The notes beneath the pieces were generated by a model. It worked only from the letters and a program-made list of their open reading frames with translations, was not told where the DNA came from and made no database searches. Below are positions 1 to 7,728 of a DNA stretch of 42,103 bases, piece by piece. The stretch covers positions 1-42,103 of IMG/VR virus record IMGVR_UViG_3300048835_000287; one strand, written 5' to 3'. How positions within the stretch are numbered: the stretch's first letter is position 1; every line of letters begins with the position of its first letter. A program made the position numbers and the translations under genes. Origin of the DNA: a virus.

Positions 1-119
1 CAACAGATGCCGGATGAACCAATGAACTCCCCCAGTCCACACGTCCGCCGCGGACGCGCGCGGACGCGCGGATGCTATACGAGCGTACAACAACTTTTTT
101 CAGCAATTTCAGGGGTTTG
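1..119. other. host flank, no gene seen
   Basis: Short stretch to the left of the tRNA fragment, taken as chromosome outside the element. It has a perfect 10-bp tandem repeat (51-60 and 61-70) and a 6-bp inverted repeat (42-47 with 51-56). An open frame crosses it, but that frame reads straight through the tRNA remnant and is not a believable gene. That this is host DNA is inferred from the orientation of the tRNA fragment. Confidence 0.5.
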
Positions 120-166
120 TGGCTCCGGCGGTAGGGATCGAACCTACGACCAATTGATTAACAGTC
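120..166 (-). other. attachment site: 3' half of tRNA-Asn
   Basis: On the minus strand this reads as the 3' part of a tRNA: anticodon loop with GTT (Asn; loop 158-164), 3' side of the anticodon stem (153-157), variable loop, complete T arm (131-147), 3' acceptor strand (124-130), discriminator G and encoded CCA (120-122). The 5' half (acceptor 5' strand and D arm) is absent. Pairing of the anticodon stem fails at base 167, so identity to the intact tRNA probably ends at 166. This is the usual remnant left where a tyrosine-integrase phage enters a tRNA 3' end. It predicts an intact tRNA-Asn at the other junction, just past the right end of the window. Confidence 0.85.
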
Positions 167-248
167 GAGATACGGACAAGCGAAATCAAGTGGTTAGCTT
201 TTGTGAAAGCAGAACTTTTAGAACTGTGTTTTGCTTGGTGAGGGTGGC

Positions 249-419
249 ATGGATTACCTTCTGATTATCAGTTTAGTTGTAGGCGCCCTCGTCATTCTTG
301 CAGTTATGCTCGAGGTCGTGATCCGCCTCACGCGCGTCGAGAGCGAGGAGAAGCGGAAGGAGCGGGAGAAAGACAAGGCCGCCTACAAAAAATGGGAAGA
401 CGACGAGCGCCGGTCCTAG
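249..419 (+). CDS. small single-pass membrane protein next to the attachment site
   Basis: A 56-residue protein with one hydrophobic segment (about residues 4-27) and a highly charged, Lys/Glu-rich tail, so it probably sits in the inner membrane with the tail in the cytoplasm. The ATG at 249 follows a purine-rich GTGAGGG ribosome site and is preferred over an upstream TTG at 231. It is the only plus-strand gene at this end, lying between the attachment site and the convergent virion operon. That is a common place for genes expressed from the prophage. Its stop shares the bases CTAG with the stop of the convergent gene. The family is not recognised. Confidence 0.6.
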   Translation: MDYLLIISLVVGALVILAVMLEVVIRLTRVESEEKRKEREKDKAAYKKWEDDERRS

Positions 420-526
420 CAGCACGGCCCGCCCGGTGGCAGCTTGCCCCTTGTGACGCCAAGATACAGCGCCCAAAGGATCAAGCCCAAGATCACCGCG
501 CGGATCGCCAGTTCGACCCACCACAT
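416..526 (-). CDS. 36-residue membrane peptide at the end of the virion operon
   Basis: It starts with an ATG overlapping the tail-spike stop (ATGA) and ends at a TAG that overlaps the convergent gene. The product is nearly all one hydrophobic helix (about residues 4-24), with a Trp-rich N-terminus and a Pro/Gly/Cys-rich end. No family is recognised. Coupled translation and the clean membrane helix support a real gene, but it is very short. Confidence 0.45.
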   Translation of the reverse strand: MWWVELAIRAVILGLILWALYLGVTRGKLPPGGPCC

Positions 527-3192
527 CACGCCACAAACGCCTCATACTGCGACGGCAGCGGGCCATTGTCCGGCATGACGCCAGGCGGTCCTGCGCTAAA
601 GCCTGCCCCGCCGCCAAGTTGGCTCCAACGTGACTGGCTGATCCCGATGGTGATGGCTGTCTTGAACTCAAGCCGCTTGATCCGCCACCGATTTGCCCCG
701 GAATCGTAGACCGTGAGCGCCCGGTCCGTGATGATGTCATCTGACAAAAGGACGCGCTTAGTTCCGAAGGTGTAGAACCCGTCTCGTATGAGTTTGTTTT
801 CGAGCTGCACTTGATCGAGAGTGATCTTTAGCCCCTGTGTCGCGCGCTTGATGACCCCGACACTATCCGTGATCGTGCCATTGATCGTGTCCAGGTCTCC
901 ACCAAACCAAGCAACAGGATCTTGCACATAGCTCAGAGACGAACCCAAGGAGGCGAGGTTTCTTTCTTCATAGAGGTCAGGGTTAAGATCGGGCAGCAAT
1001 GTATCGCTGTCGGGGAAGTCCGTGTTGGCCCAACCATACTTCTTTGTGCAATCGACAAGGGTAAGCCCGATCACTTTATTATGGATCGTGTCGAGGTTCA
1101 CATAATCTTTCTCGCCCGTCCCGGCCTCCTTCAAAGTCGTGTAGCGGAAGAACGGCTGGATCGCGCGAAGATAGTTTAAGATCTTCACATTCTTGTAGAT
1201 GTTGCCACCCGAGTTTGTCCCGAAGTTGATAGCCCCGTTACTAGAACCGCCAGGAATACCTTTTGCCGCTGCGCCGGTGAACGGGTCTTTTCGCAGGCCG
1301 TGGACAAAGACATTCTCAAAGAGGTAGTGGGCGATGTATTCGGTCGCGACCGCGCTGGTCCTGTTTTCCCAGAACCGCAGGTTTCGGATCAGACTGATGA
1401 TGTTGTGCCCTTGTTGCGGACCGGACTTGTTGATCTCCCAACCGGAACGGTTGCACCATCCGCCGCAGTCATCCATGCGCTGCAACTGCGGAGAGTCAGG
1501 GTCGATTTTGGTGGTGCCGGGGTAGCCATCCCACAGGATCGTTTCCTCGAAAAAGGCGACTTGCGGCATATCCGCTGCGACCGCTGCCCGCATCGACCAG
1601 CGGAACGCTACGTTGCAGTCGATGGCTTGGTTGTCGATCAGGAACAAGAGCCGCGACAACATCCAGAAGCCAAAGCCCATCTTGCCGGTCAGGCGAGAGT
1701 TGTCTTCCTTCTGCGGAAGGAACGTGGATTTTCCGCCGATGGAGCGGTTGCCCCGCCATGTCCCGACTTCGTCGCCTTTTTCCGAGACAAAGCCCGCGCC
1801 GTGGTGATCGTAGCTGATGTTATTGATGAAATCGCACTTGCCTGAGTGGTGAACAAATGACCAGCCATCGTTGAACTTGACCACGCAATCCTCGAAGATC
1901 GCGCGGTCGCAGAGGCACAAACTGTCACCGGAGTATTCGCAGGTTCCCATGACCGCCCAGCCGGTCATATGCGCGTGCACAGCATAGCGACCGGTCTGGT
2001 TGGTCGTTGCCGTAACCCCGCCTTCAGGGACGACGCCGTTCACAATGTCAAAGACAGGCTTTTCTGTTGTAGTGCCGGTCTTGTCCGTGCGTCCCAGGTT
2101 GATAAGCTCAACGCCCCGCACGTTGACCATCGGGGTATGCATGTCGATGATGTGGCCGAGACGGTGGATCGGAGCCGTGGGGCTTTCGATCACGATGTTC
2201 CGGGTCATGTTGTAGACCTCGAACGGCAGCGCGTCCGGGTCGGTCAGGGCAAAAGGACCGTCGTGATTGAAGCGCAGCCCTGTCCCGGCAGGCTCACTCG
2301 GATGCCTGTTGAACAAGACGCGGGTGTTCGGGCCGGAAGGGCCAGAGGTAAAGCCCGTGATGACGACCCGCTCGTTCCAGCGTTCCGGCAGCGCGCCGTT
2401 GTTAATCGTATTCCGTCGGTTGGAAGCTGTGGGAACGAGAACCTCGTCCCCGATATTCCAGCCAAGCGGCGCAGATGCGAGGTCAATCCCCGTGTCGCCT
2501 GCCATCGGGTGCGTGACGACGCGGAGATAGGGCGTCTTGTAGACGCTGCACATCCTGCGGATGCCGTGATTGATGATGCCGCGCCCCTGAAGGTTCGGGT
2601 CAGCGACCACATCAATATCCGTCTGCGACTGGATGATGATATGGGCTTTGGCCGTGAGGGGTTCGGTGTCAGACCCCGCCTTCAAATAGGCCCGCATGTC
2701 GTTGTAGAACGTGTCGAGGAACATGCGGGTGTTCGTGTCCACCTTCCATTCCCACCAGCCGTCATTGCGGATTTTGATGCTTTCGGCGGCGGTTGGACGG
2801 GTATTATCCGCCCCCGTCATCGTGATGTCCCAGATCGTCGTCTTGCCGAAGGGGTTCAAAACGATGTCACCGCCCTGCGGGATGCGGCCCAAGTCCCAGA
2901 GCGCCGGGTTTGAAGCCGGACCATTTGCGATCTTGACGATGGTTGCAGCCGCACGGGGAACAACGAGGTTCGCCGCGACTTCCTCGGGACGCCGCCTGTC
3001 GAACAGGTCCGTCATGTAGGTGTAGGGTGCGGCCTTTGCGGCTGCGACAAACGCAGGAATGTCGTCTTCGGGATCAGGCAGATCGGGTGGCGGACCTACC
3101 ACCGCCCCCGAATAAGGGGTGGAAAGAACCTGTCGGATTTTGCCCAAAGCATCCAGCGTGAGGACGCGCCCGCCGTTGTGAAGGACGGTCAT
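526..3192 (-). CDS. tail spike, G8/parallel beta-helix type
   Basis: An 888-residue protein, the last large virion gene. Residues about 1-80 are likely the virion attachment part. About 100-300 resemble the G8-type region of CEMIP/TMEM2-like proteins, for example the stretch around WNIGDEVLVP at 245-254. About 340-740 carry a right-handed beta-helix pattern, with RYAVHAHMTG at 402-411, FVHHSG at 446-451 and NNISYDHHGAGF at 457-468 matching the helix motifs of that family. Spikes with such folds usually bind or cut surface polysaccharide, so capsule or O-antigen recognition is inferred. Enzyme activity cannot be read from the sequence. It follows the glycine-rich adhesin gene with a 2-base gap. 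Confidence 0.7.
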   Translation of the reverse strand: MTVLHNGGRVLTLDALGKIRQVLSTPYSGAVVGPPPDLPDPEDDIPAFVAAAKAAPYTYMTDLFDRRRPEEVAANLVVPRAAATIVKIANGPASNPALWDLGRIPQGGDIVLNPFGKTTIWDITMTGADNTRPTAAESIKIRNDGWWEWKVDTNTRMFLDTFYNDMRAYLKAGSDTEPLTAKAHIIIQSQTDIDVVADPNLQGRGIINHGIRRMCSVYKTPYLRVVTHPMAGDTGIDLASAPLGWNIGDEVLVPTASNRRNTINNGALPERWNERVVITGFTSGPSGPNTRVLFNRHPSEPAGTGLRFNHDGPFALTDPDALPFEVYNMTRNIVIESPTAPIHRLGHIIDMHTPMVNVRGVELINLGRTDKTGTTTEKPVFDIVNGVVPEGGVTATTNQTGRYAVHAHMTGWAVMGTCEYSGDSLCLCDRAIFEDCVVKFNDGWSFVHHSGKCDFINNISYDHHGAGFVSEKGDEVGTWRGNRSIGGKSTFLPQKEDNSRLTGKMGFGFWMLSRLLFLIDNQAIDCNVAFRWSMRAAVAADMPQVAFFEETILWDGYPGTTKIDPDSPQLQRMDDCGGWCNRSGWEINKSGPQQGHNIISLIRNLRFWENRTSAVATEYIAHYLFENVFVHGLRKDPFTGAAAKGIPGGSSNGAINFGTNSGGNIYKNVKILNYLRAIQPFFRYTTLKEAGTGEKDYVNLDTIHNKVIGLTLVDCTKKYGWANTDFPDSDTLLPDLNPDLYEERNLASLGSSLSYVQDPVAWFGGDLDTINGTITDSVGVIKRATQGLKITLDQVQLENKLIRDGFYTFGTKRVLLSDDIITDRALTVYDSGANRWRIKRLEFKTAITIGISQSRWSQLGGGAGFSAGPPGVMPDNGPLPSQYEAFVA

Positions 3193-3194
3193 GG

Positions 3195-4940
3195 TTACAC
3201 CGCCTCGGGTTCGCCAGCGAGGTCAGAGGCGAGGATGCGGAACTTGATGCAGCCCGGCTTTCCTGCTTGGCCTGCGGCGGCGGTGTCGCTCGAAAGACCC
3301 GCGCTGCCGTAGTTTGCGATGCCCGTTGGAGAGGTGCCATCGGCGGCTTGCCCGGTTCCCGGTGAACCGCAGCCATACCGCTGTCCGTCGAAGGCAAGGA
3401 AGCCGTCGCCACCAGGGCCGCCCGTTCCGGTGTCGGTTGCGTTGCCGCCAGGACCGCCCGCACCAGCGCCGCCGCCACCTGCGCGGTTAGCCTGCACATC
3501 AGCATTGGTGCCGTTGCCGTTGCCGCCGTTGCGGCCCGACGTGCCAGTGCCGCCAGCCGGGTCCGTGGTGTTAGTGGAGGCGGTCGGCGCACCACCGCCG
3601 TGATAGCCGTTATTGGCCGGTGTAAAGGCTCGCCCGCCCACACCAAAGGTGCAGCTTGTCGATTTGAACACCGCGGGGCCGGTGCCGCTGTTTCCGTTTC
3701 CGGTGCTTGTTTTCTCTGCGCCCGGTGCCATAAAGCTGAAGGCGTGGTTGCCTACGGCCAGAAGAACATCGGTTTGCTCGTCAACCTGACCACCGGATGC
3801 ACCGCCAGCCGCGCTCGAAGTGGAAACCCTTGCACCGCCGCCACCCGGCCCGACGACAAGGATTTTCTTGACGGTCAGATCGACCGTATCCACGGACACG
3901 TTGCCGGAAACGTCGATGCCCGTAAGGGTCACATCGTAGTAGTCGATCCCGCCATCAGTGACGAGTTGCCATGCTCGCCCGCCGGGAGCGGTTGCGTCAA
4001 ATGCTACCGGGTAGCGGAACGTAGCCCCCGCTTCCAATTCGGTGATGAAGGGGGTCATTTCGACCCACCAGGAGTTCGGCCCGTCCTTGCGGACCCGCGC
4101 GACAGCGTTGACCGCATTGATTTCCAGACGGGCATTGGCGACGCCGTTGATCGTCGCGCCTGCGCCCGCCCGTAGTTCAATCACCGCGTTCTTGCGAAAA
4201 ACCTCGAAAGGAACATCCACATCGTAGGACGACACACTGTCCGCCGCGAGCGTGATGGTCAGCTTCGTCACGTTAATGCCGCGAATGTCTTTGCCCACCA
4301 GAGCGGGGCCGAGCGTCAGGGCCGAGCCTCCTTGCTCAGAGACAAGGCGGCCACCCAGGAGTGGCCCTTCCCAGGTGTCGCCCTGAATGGCGTTGTCGGG
4401 CTTCTGCCCGCCGGGGCAGTTTTTCCAATGGCAGGACTTGCCCGCGACCGGGGCAGAGCCACTAATGGTCACGCGAGGGGTGGCCAAATTGCCCGCGCAG
4501 TCTACGATCTGGTAATCCTGCTTGGCGAAGCTGGGATAGGACAGCGCGTCTTGCGTGAACATCGTGCCCGGGGGCGGGTCGAGGTCAGCGGCGAGGTTGG
4601 ATTTACCGACATCGGAGATGTCATCCCAAAAGGCGATCCGATGCCAGATTGCTGCGCCTGTCGGCACAGCCGAGGCCAGCCACGCTCTTACCAGCCCGCT
4701 TGTGCGCAGGAACAGCGAGCCGCTGCCGTAGTTTTGCGTCTGATCGTCGGCCGCTGTAGGATCGAGGCTTCCCCCGTAGTTGTTTTTGCGGCCTTCAACG
4801 AATGCGCCCGACTTGATTTTTGCGACGCCTCTTGCCCAGGCGCCCGGCCCAGTGTTCAGCGAGGCCGGGATGCGAACCTCGGCCGCGTCGGCCTGGGCGG
4901 GTGTGACGATCGTGGTTTCCTGTGACGGCTTCCGCGCCAT
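3195..4940 (-). CDS. glycine-rich tail adhesin / receptor-binding protein
   Basis: A 581-residue protein starting at MARKPS, where the ATG overlaps the upstream TAA by one base; a longer start is possible but unsupported. The N-terminal two thirds look like a beta-rich tail protein. From about residue 360 onward there are dense glycine runs (GGGG, GGAGAGGPGG) ending in a short conserved-looking tail. Such glycine-rich domains form polyglycine sandwiches in phage adhesins such as the S16/T2 gp38 type; that comparison is by composition only. It lies with the tail spike downstream of the lysis genes, so a host-recognition role is likely. Confidence 0.6.
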   Translation of the reverse strand: MARKPSQETTIVTPAQADAAEVRIPASLNTGPGAWARGVAKIKSGAFVEGRKNNYGGSLDPTAADDQTQNYGSGSLFLRTSGLVRAWLASAVPTGAAIWHRIAFWDDISDVGKSNLAADLDPPPGTMFTQDALSYPSFAKQDYQIVDCAGNLATPRVTISGSAPVAGKSCHWKNCPGGQKPDNAIQGDTWEGPLLGGRLVSEQGGSALTLGPALVGKDIRGINVTKLTITLAADSVSSYDVDVPFEVFRKNAVIELRAGAGATINGVANARLEINAVNAVARVRKDGPNSWWVEMTPFITELEAGATFRYPVAFDATAPGGRAWQLVTDGGIDYYDVTLTGIDVSGNVSVDTVDLTVKKILVVGPGGGGARVSTSSAAGGASGGQVDEQTDVLLAVGNHAFSFMAPGAEKTSTGNGNSGTGPAVFKSTSCTFGVGGRAFTPANNGYHGGGAPTASTNTTDPAGGTGTSGRNGGNGNGTNADVQANRAGGGGAGAGGPGGNATDTGTGGPGGDGFLAFDGQRYGCGSPGTGQAADGTSPTGIANYGSAGLSSDTAAAGQAGKPGCIKFRILASDLAGEPEAV

Positions 4941-5371
4941 TATGCTGCCTCCAACTGAATGAGTTCGCCATCTTCCCAAGCCATCGGCTCGTCATCTTCC
5001 CAAGCCCAAACATCGAGCGGGACGTCGGGCGCGATCGTCACGGGGTTGCTTATGTACCAGCGGGACCAGATCCCGCCGGCGTCCTGGCCGCGCACGGCGC
5101 CCACGATCGTCTGGCCAGCGTCCTCGGCCGCGACCACGCGGGTCGCGCCGGTGTCGGCCAGCGTGGTGAAAGGCAGCCTGATGTAGGCGCGCTGATATGC
5201 GACGGCTGCCGTCCAAGGCCCCAACGAAAGCGCCTGGGTGCCGCCGACAAAGTCGTCGCCCGTGAGCGCCGGCGCTCCGGTGCAGACTGCAGCTGATACG
5301 GGTGGAAGGCCACCCTTGCGGCTCCGGAACGGCGACGGGCGCCCGAACGGTGTTCTGGCGCGATTAGGCAT
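4940..5371 (-). CDS. unknown virion-region protein
   Basis: A 143-residue protein with no recognised family. It starts at an ATG that overlaps the end of the upstream gene by 8 bases. The middle looks beta-rich (AYIRLPFTTL, then IWSRWYISNP) and the C-terminus is acidic with a repeated AWEDDE/AWEDGE motif. Its place directly before the glycine-rich adhesin suggests a tail or decoration component, which is inference. Confidence 0.55.
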   Translation of the reverse strand: MPNRARTPFGRPSPFRSRKGGLPPVSAAVCTGAPALTGDDFVGGTQALSLGPWTAAVAYQRAYIRLPFTTLADTGATRVVAAEDAGQTIVGAVRGQDAGGIWSRWYISNPVTIAPDVPLDVWAWEDDEPMAWEDGELIQLEAA

Positions 5372-5666
5372 AGCTGAAGATTACCTTCGACGGTTTCGCC
5401 GCCGCGGCGTAGATCACGTTGGCCCCGACGATCCCCGGGAACATGCCGGCAACGGTGCGCTCGGTTTCTCCTGCGCCGGGCGCAAATGGGAAGCCCTTAG
5501 TCAGCACGTCCGCAAGGGTGGGCGGGGCGCCTTCCGTCCCGGCCAGGAGGCGTACGGGATGCGAGCCATCGTTGATGAATGTGAAAGACGTCGCGATCGT
5601 TTCTGCCGTGACCGTCAACCTGGTGACAGTATTCCGGGGCAGGTTCGTAACAGTATGGGCGGCCAT
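5364..5666 (-). CDS. unknown small virion-region protein
   Basis: A 100-residue protein rich in Thr, Val and Gly, with alternating hydrophobic residues typical of a small beta-sheet structural protein. It follows the Rz1-like gene by 3 bases and overlaps the next gene by 8. No family is recognised. A structural role (tail or decoration) is only suggested by the neighbours. Confidence 0.55.
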   Translation of the reverse strand: MAAHTVTNLPRNTVTRLTVTAETIATSFTFINDGSHPVRLLAGTEGAPPTLADVLTKGFPFAPGAGETERTVAGMFPGIVGANVIYAAAAKPSKVIFSYA

Positions 5667-5669
5667 CGG

Positions 5670-5924
5670 TCAGCTCCTTTTGGTTGGGGGGATTGTCCAG
5701 TCCGCCAGGCCCTCGAGCTGGCCGACGCACTGGCGAAGGTTGGACCGATCGCGGCCCCAGTAGATTTCGGTTTCGCGCTGGCTCAGCCCGCGATCGGGCA
5801 AGGGCGCCGGGCCTGCCACCGGGGTTGTCAGGCTGGGTGGTGGCGAAGGGCGCAGGTCAGCGGGCATTGAGCCTCCGCACGCTGTCAGCGCTAAGGGCAG
5901 GGCGATCAGCATCGGGATCCGCAT
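5670..5924 (-). CDS. o-spanin (Rz1-like outer-membrane lipoprotein)
   Basis: An 84-residue protein with a short lipoprotein signal ending in the lipobox LTAC, making Cys16 the lipidated residue, followed by a proline-rich stretch (RPSPPPS). This is the usual Rz1 design. The ATG at 5924 puts the signal at the N-terminus; a start further upstream would bury it. The gene begins inside the Rz-like gene in another frame (68-base overlap), the classic embedded Rz/Rz1 arrangement. With Rz it should fuse inner and outer membranes at the last step of lysis. Confidence 0.8.
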   Translation of the reverse strand: MRIPMLIALPLALTACGGSMPADLRPSPPPSLTTPVAGPAPLPDRGLSQRETEIYWGRDRSNLRQCVGQLEGLADWTIPPTKRS

Positions 5925-6159
5925 AGGCGGCTTCCTCCAAGGTTTGGGCGAGGGCATCGCGTTCGCGCTGCAGCTCGAGGCGATCGGCCTCGAGGCGGCT
6001 CAGGCGTTCGGCATTGTCGAAGGCTTCGGCCCGTGCGGCCTCCAGGAGCGCCGCCTGACGGGCTTCTACGGTCTGCGCGCCGGTCCGCCATCCGAAGGCG
6101 AAGGCAGCCACCAGCGACGCGCTGAGCGCCAGAAGGAGCCAAGGGCGCGCCAGGGTCAT
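5857..6159 (-). CDS. i-spanin (Rz-like inner-membrane protein)
   Basis: A 100-residue protein with one N-terminal membrane helix (about residues 6-23) followed by a long charged alpha-helical, coiled-coil-like region rich in Glu, Arg, Ala and Leu. The ATG overlaps the stop of the amidase gene (ATGA). Topology, size, position after the endolysin and the overlapping Rz1-like lipoprotein gene together identify it as the inner-membrane spanin. It would span the periplasm and pair with the lipoprotein. Confidence 0.8.
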   Translation of the reverse strand: MTLARPWLLLALSASLVAAFAFGWRTGAQTVEARQAALLEAARAEAFDNAERLSRLEADRLELQRERDALAQTLEEAAYADPDADRPALSADSVRRLNAR

Positions 6160-6638
6160 TGCGGGATCCTCGCGCGCAGCTTGTCGCCGATCGCCACGGG
6201 ATCGCCGATCGCCGTCATCCCGGGCAGCCAGCGAATATCCCACTTGCCCTTTTGCTTGACGCCCAGGGTGGGCTGCACCTCGGCATGGGTCAGCGTCGTG
6301 CGACGGCCGACGGGGATCCCGTACCGCTTGCAGAGCTGCCCGACATGGGCGAGCCCAAAGTCGAGCTGCGGATCGGTGAGAGGGTAGGATCCGAGGAACA
6401 GCGGGAACGGCTGGGCGGCCGCCATGCCACAGAAGGAAACCCCGATCGAGCCGGTGTTCAGCGCCCGGGTGTGGGCGCCATAGATGTGATCGTTGACACT
6501 GATGTTTTCCTCGGGGGGAAGGTCGCCCCGAACGACGCGCAGGCTCTGCTCGTAGAGGAAGTGGTAGTGCTTCTTGTCCAGGAGCGTCGCCTTCGCGCCG
6601 CCGCCGGTCCAATGGATGATGATCCGTACCAGGCTCAT
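6156..6638 (-). CDS. endolysin, N-acetylmuramoyl-L-alanine amidase
   Basis: A 160-residue Amidase_2-type enzyme about the size of T7 lysozyme, cutting the amide bond between N-acetylmuramic acid and L-alanine in peptidoglycan. Zinc ligands fit His9 (IIIHWT), His118 (LTHAEV) and Asp134 (GKWDI), with Lys132 near the active site. The ATG at 6638 overlaps the upstream stop (ATGA) and is preferred to the GTG at 6647. There is no signal peptide, so export needs a holin, presumably one of the membrane proteins just upstream. Spanin genes follow directly. Confidence 0.85.
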   Translation of the reverse strand: MSLVRIIIHWTGGGAKATLLDKKHYHFLYEQSLRVVRGDLPPEENISVNDHIYGAHTRALNTGSIGVSFCGMAAAQPFPLFLGSYPLTDPQLDFGLAHVGQLCKRYGIPVGRRTTLTHAEVQPTLGVKQKGKWDIRWLPGMTAIGDPVAIGDKLRARIPQ

Positions 6639-7051
6639 TTGCGCCACCAGCGCTTAAGGCGATCGAAGATGTGGCCGTGCGGGTAGAAGGGCGCTTTCCA
6701 GAGCGGCCAGTCGTGACGCTCCTCGGCCGGGATCAGGAGCTGCAGCGCCTTCAACAGGTGGTAGCCCGCGAACAGCAGCAGGAGATCGAAGATGACGTTG
6801 ACGCGGGTCCAGCCCGTCGCCTCGCCCCAGCTGGCCCATGTGCCAGGCGCAGCCGCGTCGACCAAGGTGGGTACGACGTCCCAGTAGAGGACGCGGAAAA
6901 CAACGGCCCAGATGATGCCAGAGACGCCCATGGCCAGGTGCATGGTCGCGTCGCGCTCGCGCTGCATGGCCCAGCCCACCAGGCCGCGCCAGATAATCAG
7001 AAGGACGATGACCGTCCCGATCGCGAACGCCTCATTTACCCAGTGCATCAT
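6635..7051 (-). CDS. three-helix membrane protein of the lysis cassette, holin candidate
   Basis: A 138-residue protein with three clear hydrophobic helices (about 8-28, 38-56 and 83-108) and a basic, Trp-rich C-terminus (LKRWWRK). It lies directly before the endolysin gene with an ATGA overlap, a usual place for a holin. It is longer than most holins. Three other small membrane or coiled-coil proteins precede it, so which one makes the hole is not settled. Confidence 0.6.
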   Translation of the reverse strand: MMHWVNEAFAIGTVIVLLIIWRGLVGWAMQRERDATMHLAMGVSGIIWAVVFRVLYWDVVPTLVDAAAPGTWASWGEATGWTRVNVIFDLLLLFAGYHLLKALQLLIPAEERHDWPLWKAPFYPHGHIFDRLKRWWRK

Positions 7052-7199
7052 TCGCCCGGTCCCTTTTCATTTTCTCAACCACCTTCTCGAGGGCGATCCG
7101 CCCACCGCGCACGGCTTCGACGTTCCGCTCGACACGGGCCTCGATCTCGGCGATCTCGTCGCCATGGTCGGGCCGCTTAAGTTTCAGCCAGCTCATCAT
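7032..7199 (-). CDS. small coiled-coil protein in the lysis cassette
   Basis: A 55-residue, highly charged protein predicted to be one long helix (EIAEIEARVERNVEAV and on). There are two adjacent ATGs, and the first overlaps the stop of the gene before it. The 3' end overlaps the next membrane protein gene by 20 bases. There is no membrane helix. It could be a holin regulator or antiholin partner, but this is only suggested by position. Confidence 0.5.
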   Translation of the reverse strand: MMSWLKLKRPDHGDEIAEIEARVERNVEAVRGGRIALEKVVEKMKRDRANDALGK

Positions 7200-7405
7200 C
7201 CGCGGCCCTCCACTGCGTCGGTCAGGGCGTCCATCGCCTTGGTGGCCTCGCGGGCAACCGCAGCGTGCGCCTCCGAAAATTTCTGCAAGTCCTCGATGCG
7301 CTTGTCGGTGACAACGTCGTTGCGCTTCCGCTCCTCGCGGTAAGCCCAGGCCAGGCCAATGATGACGATGCCCTGCAGGCCGTACTCGAGGAGCGCCTGG
7401 TCCAT
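7196..7405 (-). CDS. small membrane protein with coiled-coil tail (XhlA-like holin candidate)
   Basis: A 69-residue protein with one N-terminal membrane helix (about 8-22) and a charged helical tail. This resembles small phage holin or XhlA-type membrane proteins. The ATG at 7405 overlaps the upstream stop by one base (TGATG), and the stop overlaps the next gene. The identity is inferred from layout and position rather than from a diagnostic motif. Confidence 0.55.
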   Translation of the reverse strand: MDQALLEYGLQGIVIIGLAWAYREERKRNDVVTDKRIEDLQKFSEAHAAVAREATKAMDALTDAVEGRG

Positions 7406-7728
7406 CACCAGCCCTTTCGCTTGTAGTAGCCGGCGCCCAGCCAGAGCCCGTGCACCGCGATCAGGAGCGGGATCTGGTAGAGCGCGGCCGTCGCGATCAG
7501 GGCGACATGGGCGATGTCCTCGAGGCAGTCGTTGACCTCGGCCCGGTAGAACTGCCACTGCCCGAATTCCCAGGCGGCATAGGCGAAGATCACCAGCCAC
7601 CATGGAAAGCCCACCAGGACGGGCAGGCCGCCCACCAGGTACGCGTGCCCCGCCTGGTTGCGCAGATAGCCCAGGGGATCATCCTGAAAGCTCGAGGGCG
7701 TGCGGAACATGCGGACCAGCCACATCAT
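7405..7728 (-). CDS. membrane protein upstream of the lysis genes
   Basis: A 107-residue protein with about three hydrophobic segments (roughly 28-52, 70-84 and 86-102). It begins with two adjacent ATGs overlapping the upstream stop. A conserved-looking motif (RNQAGHAYLVGG) precedes the first helix. No family is recognised with certainty. It could be a holin component or a membrane anchor for the lysis machinery. Confidence 0.55.
   Translation of the reverse strand: MMWLVRMFRTPSSFQDDPLGYLRNQAGHAYLVGGLPVLVGFPWWLVIFAYAAWEFGQWQFYRAEVNDCLEDIAHVALIATAALYQIPLLIAVHGLWLGAGYYKRKGW

Noticed and set aside
7-264. 85-codon plus-strand frame at the left end
   Set aside because: It reads through the tRNA-Asn remnant (GRDRTYDQLINSR is the usual false translation of that tRNA) and has no protein-like remainder.
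273-740. 155-codon minus-strand frame at the operon end
   Set aside because: It overlaps the tail-spike end in a different frame and is Arg/Ser-rich; the short coupled frame at 416-526 is more credible.
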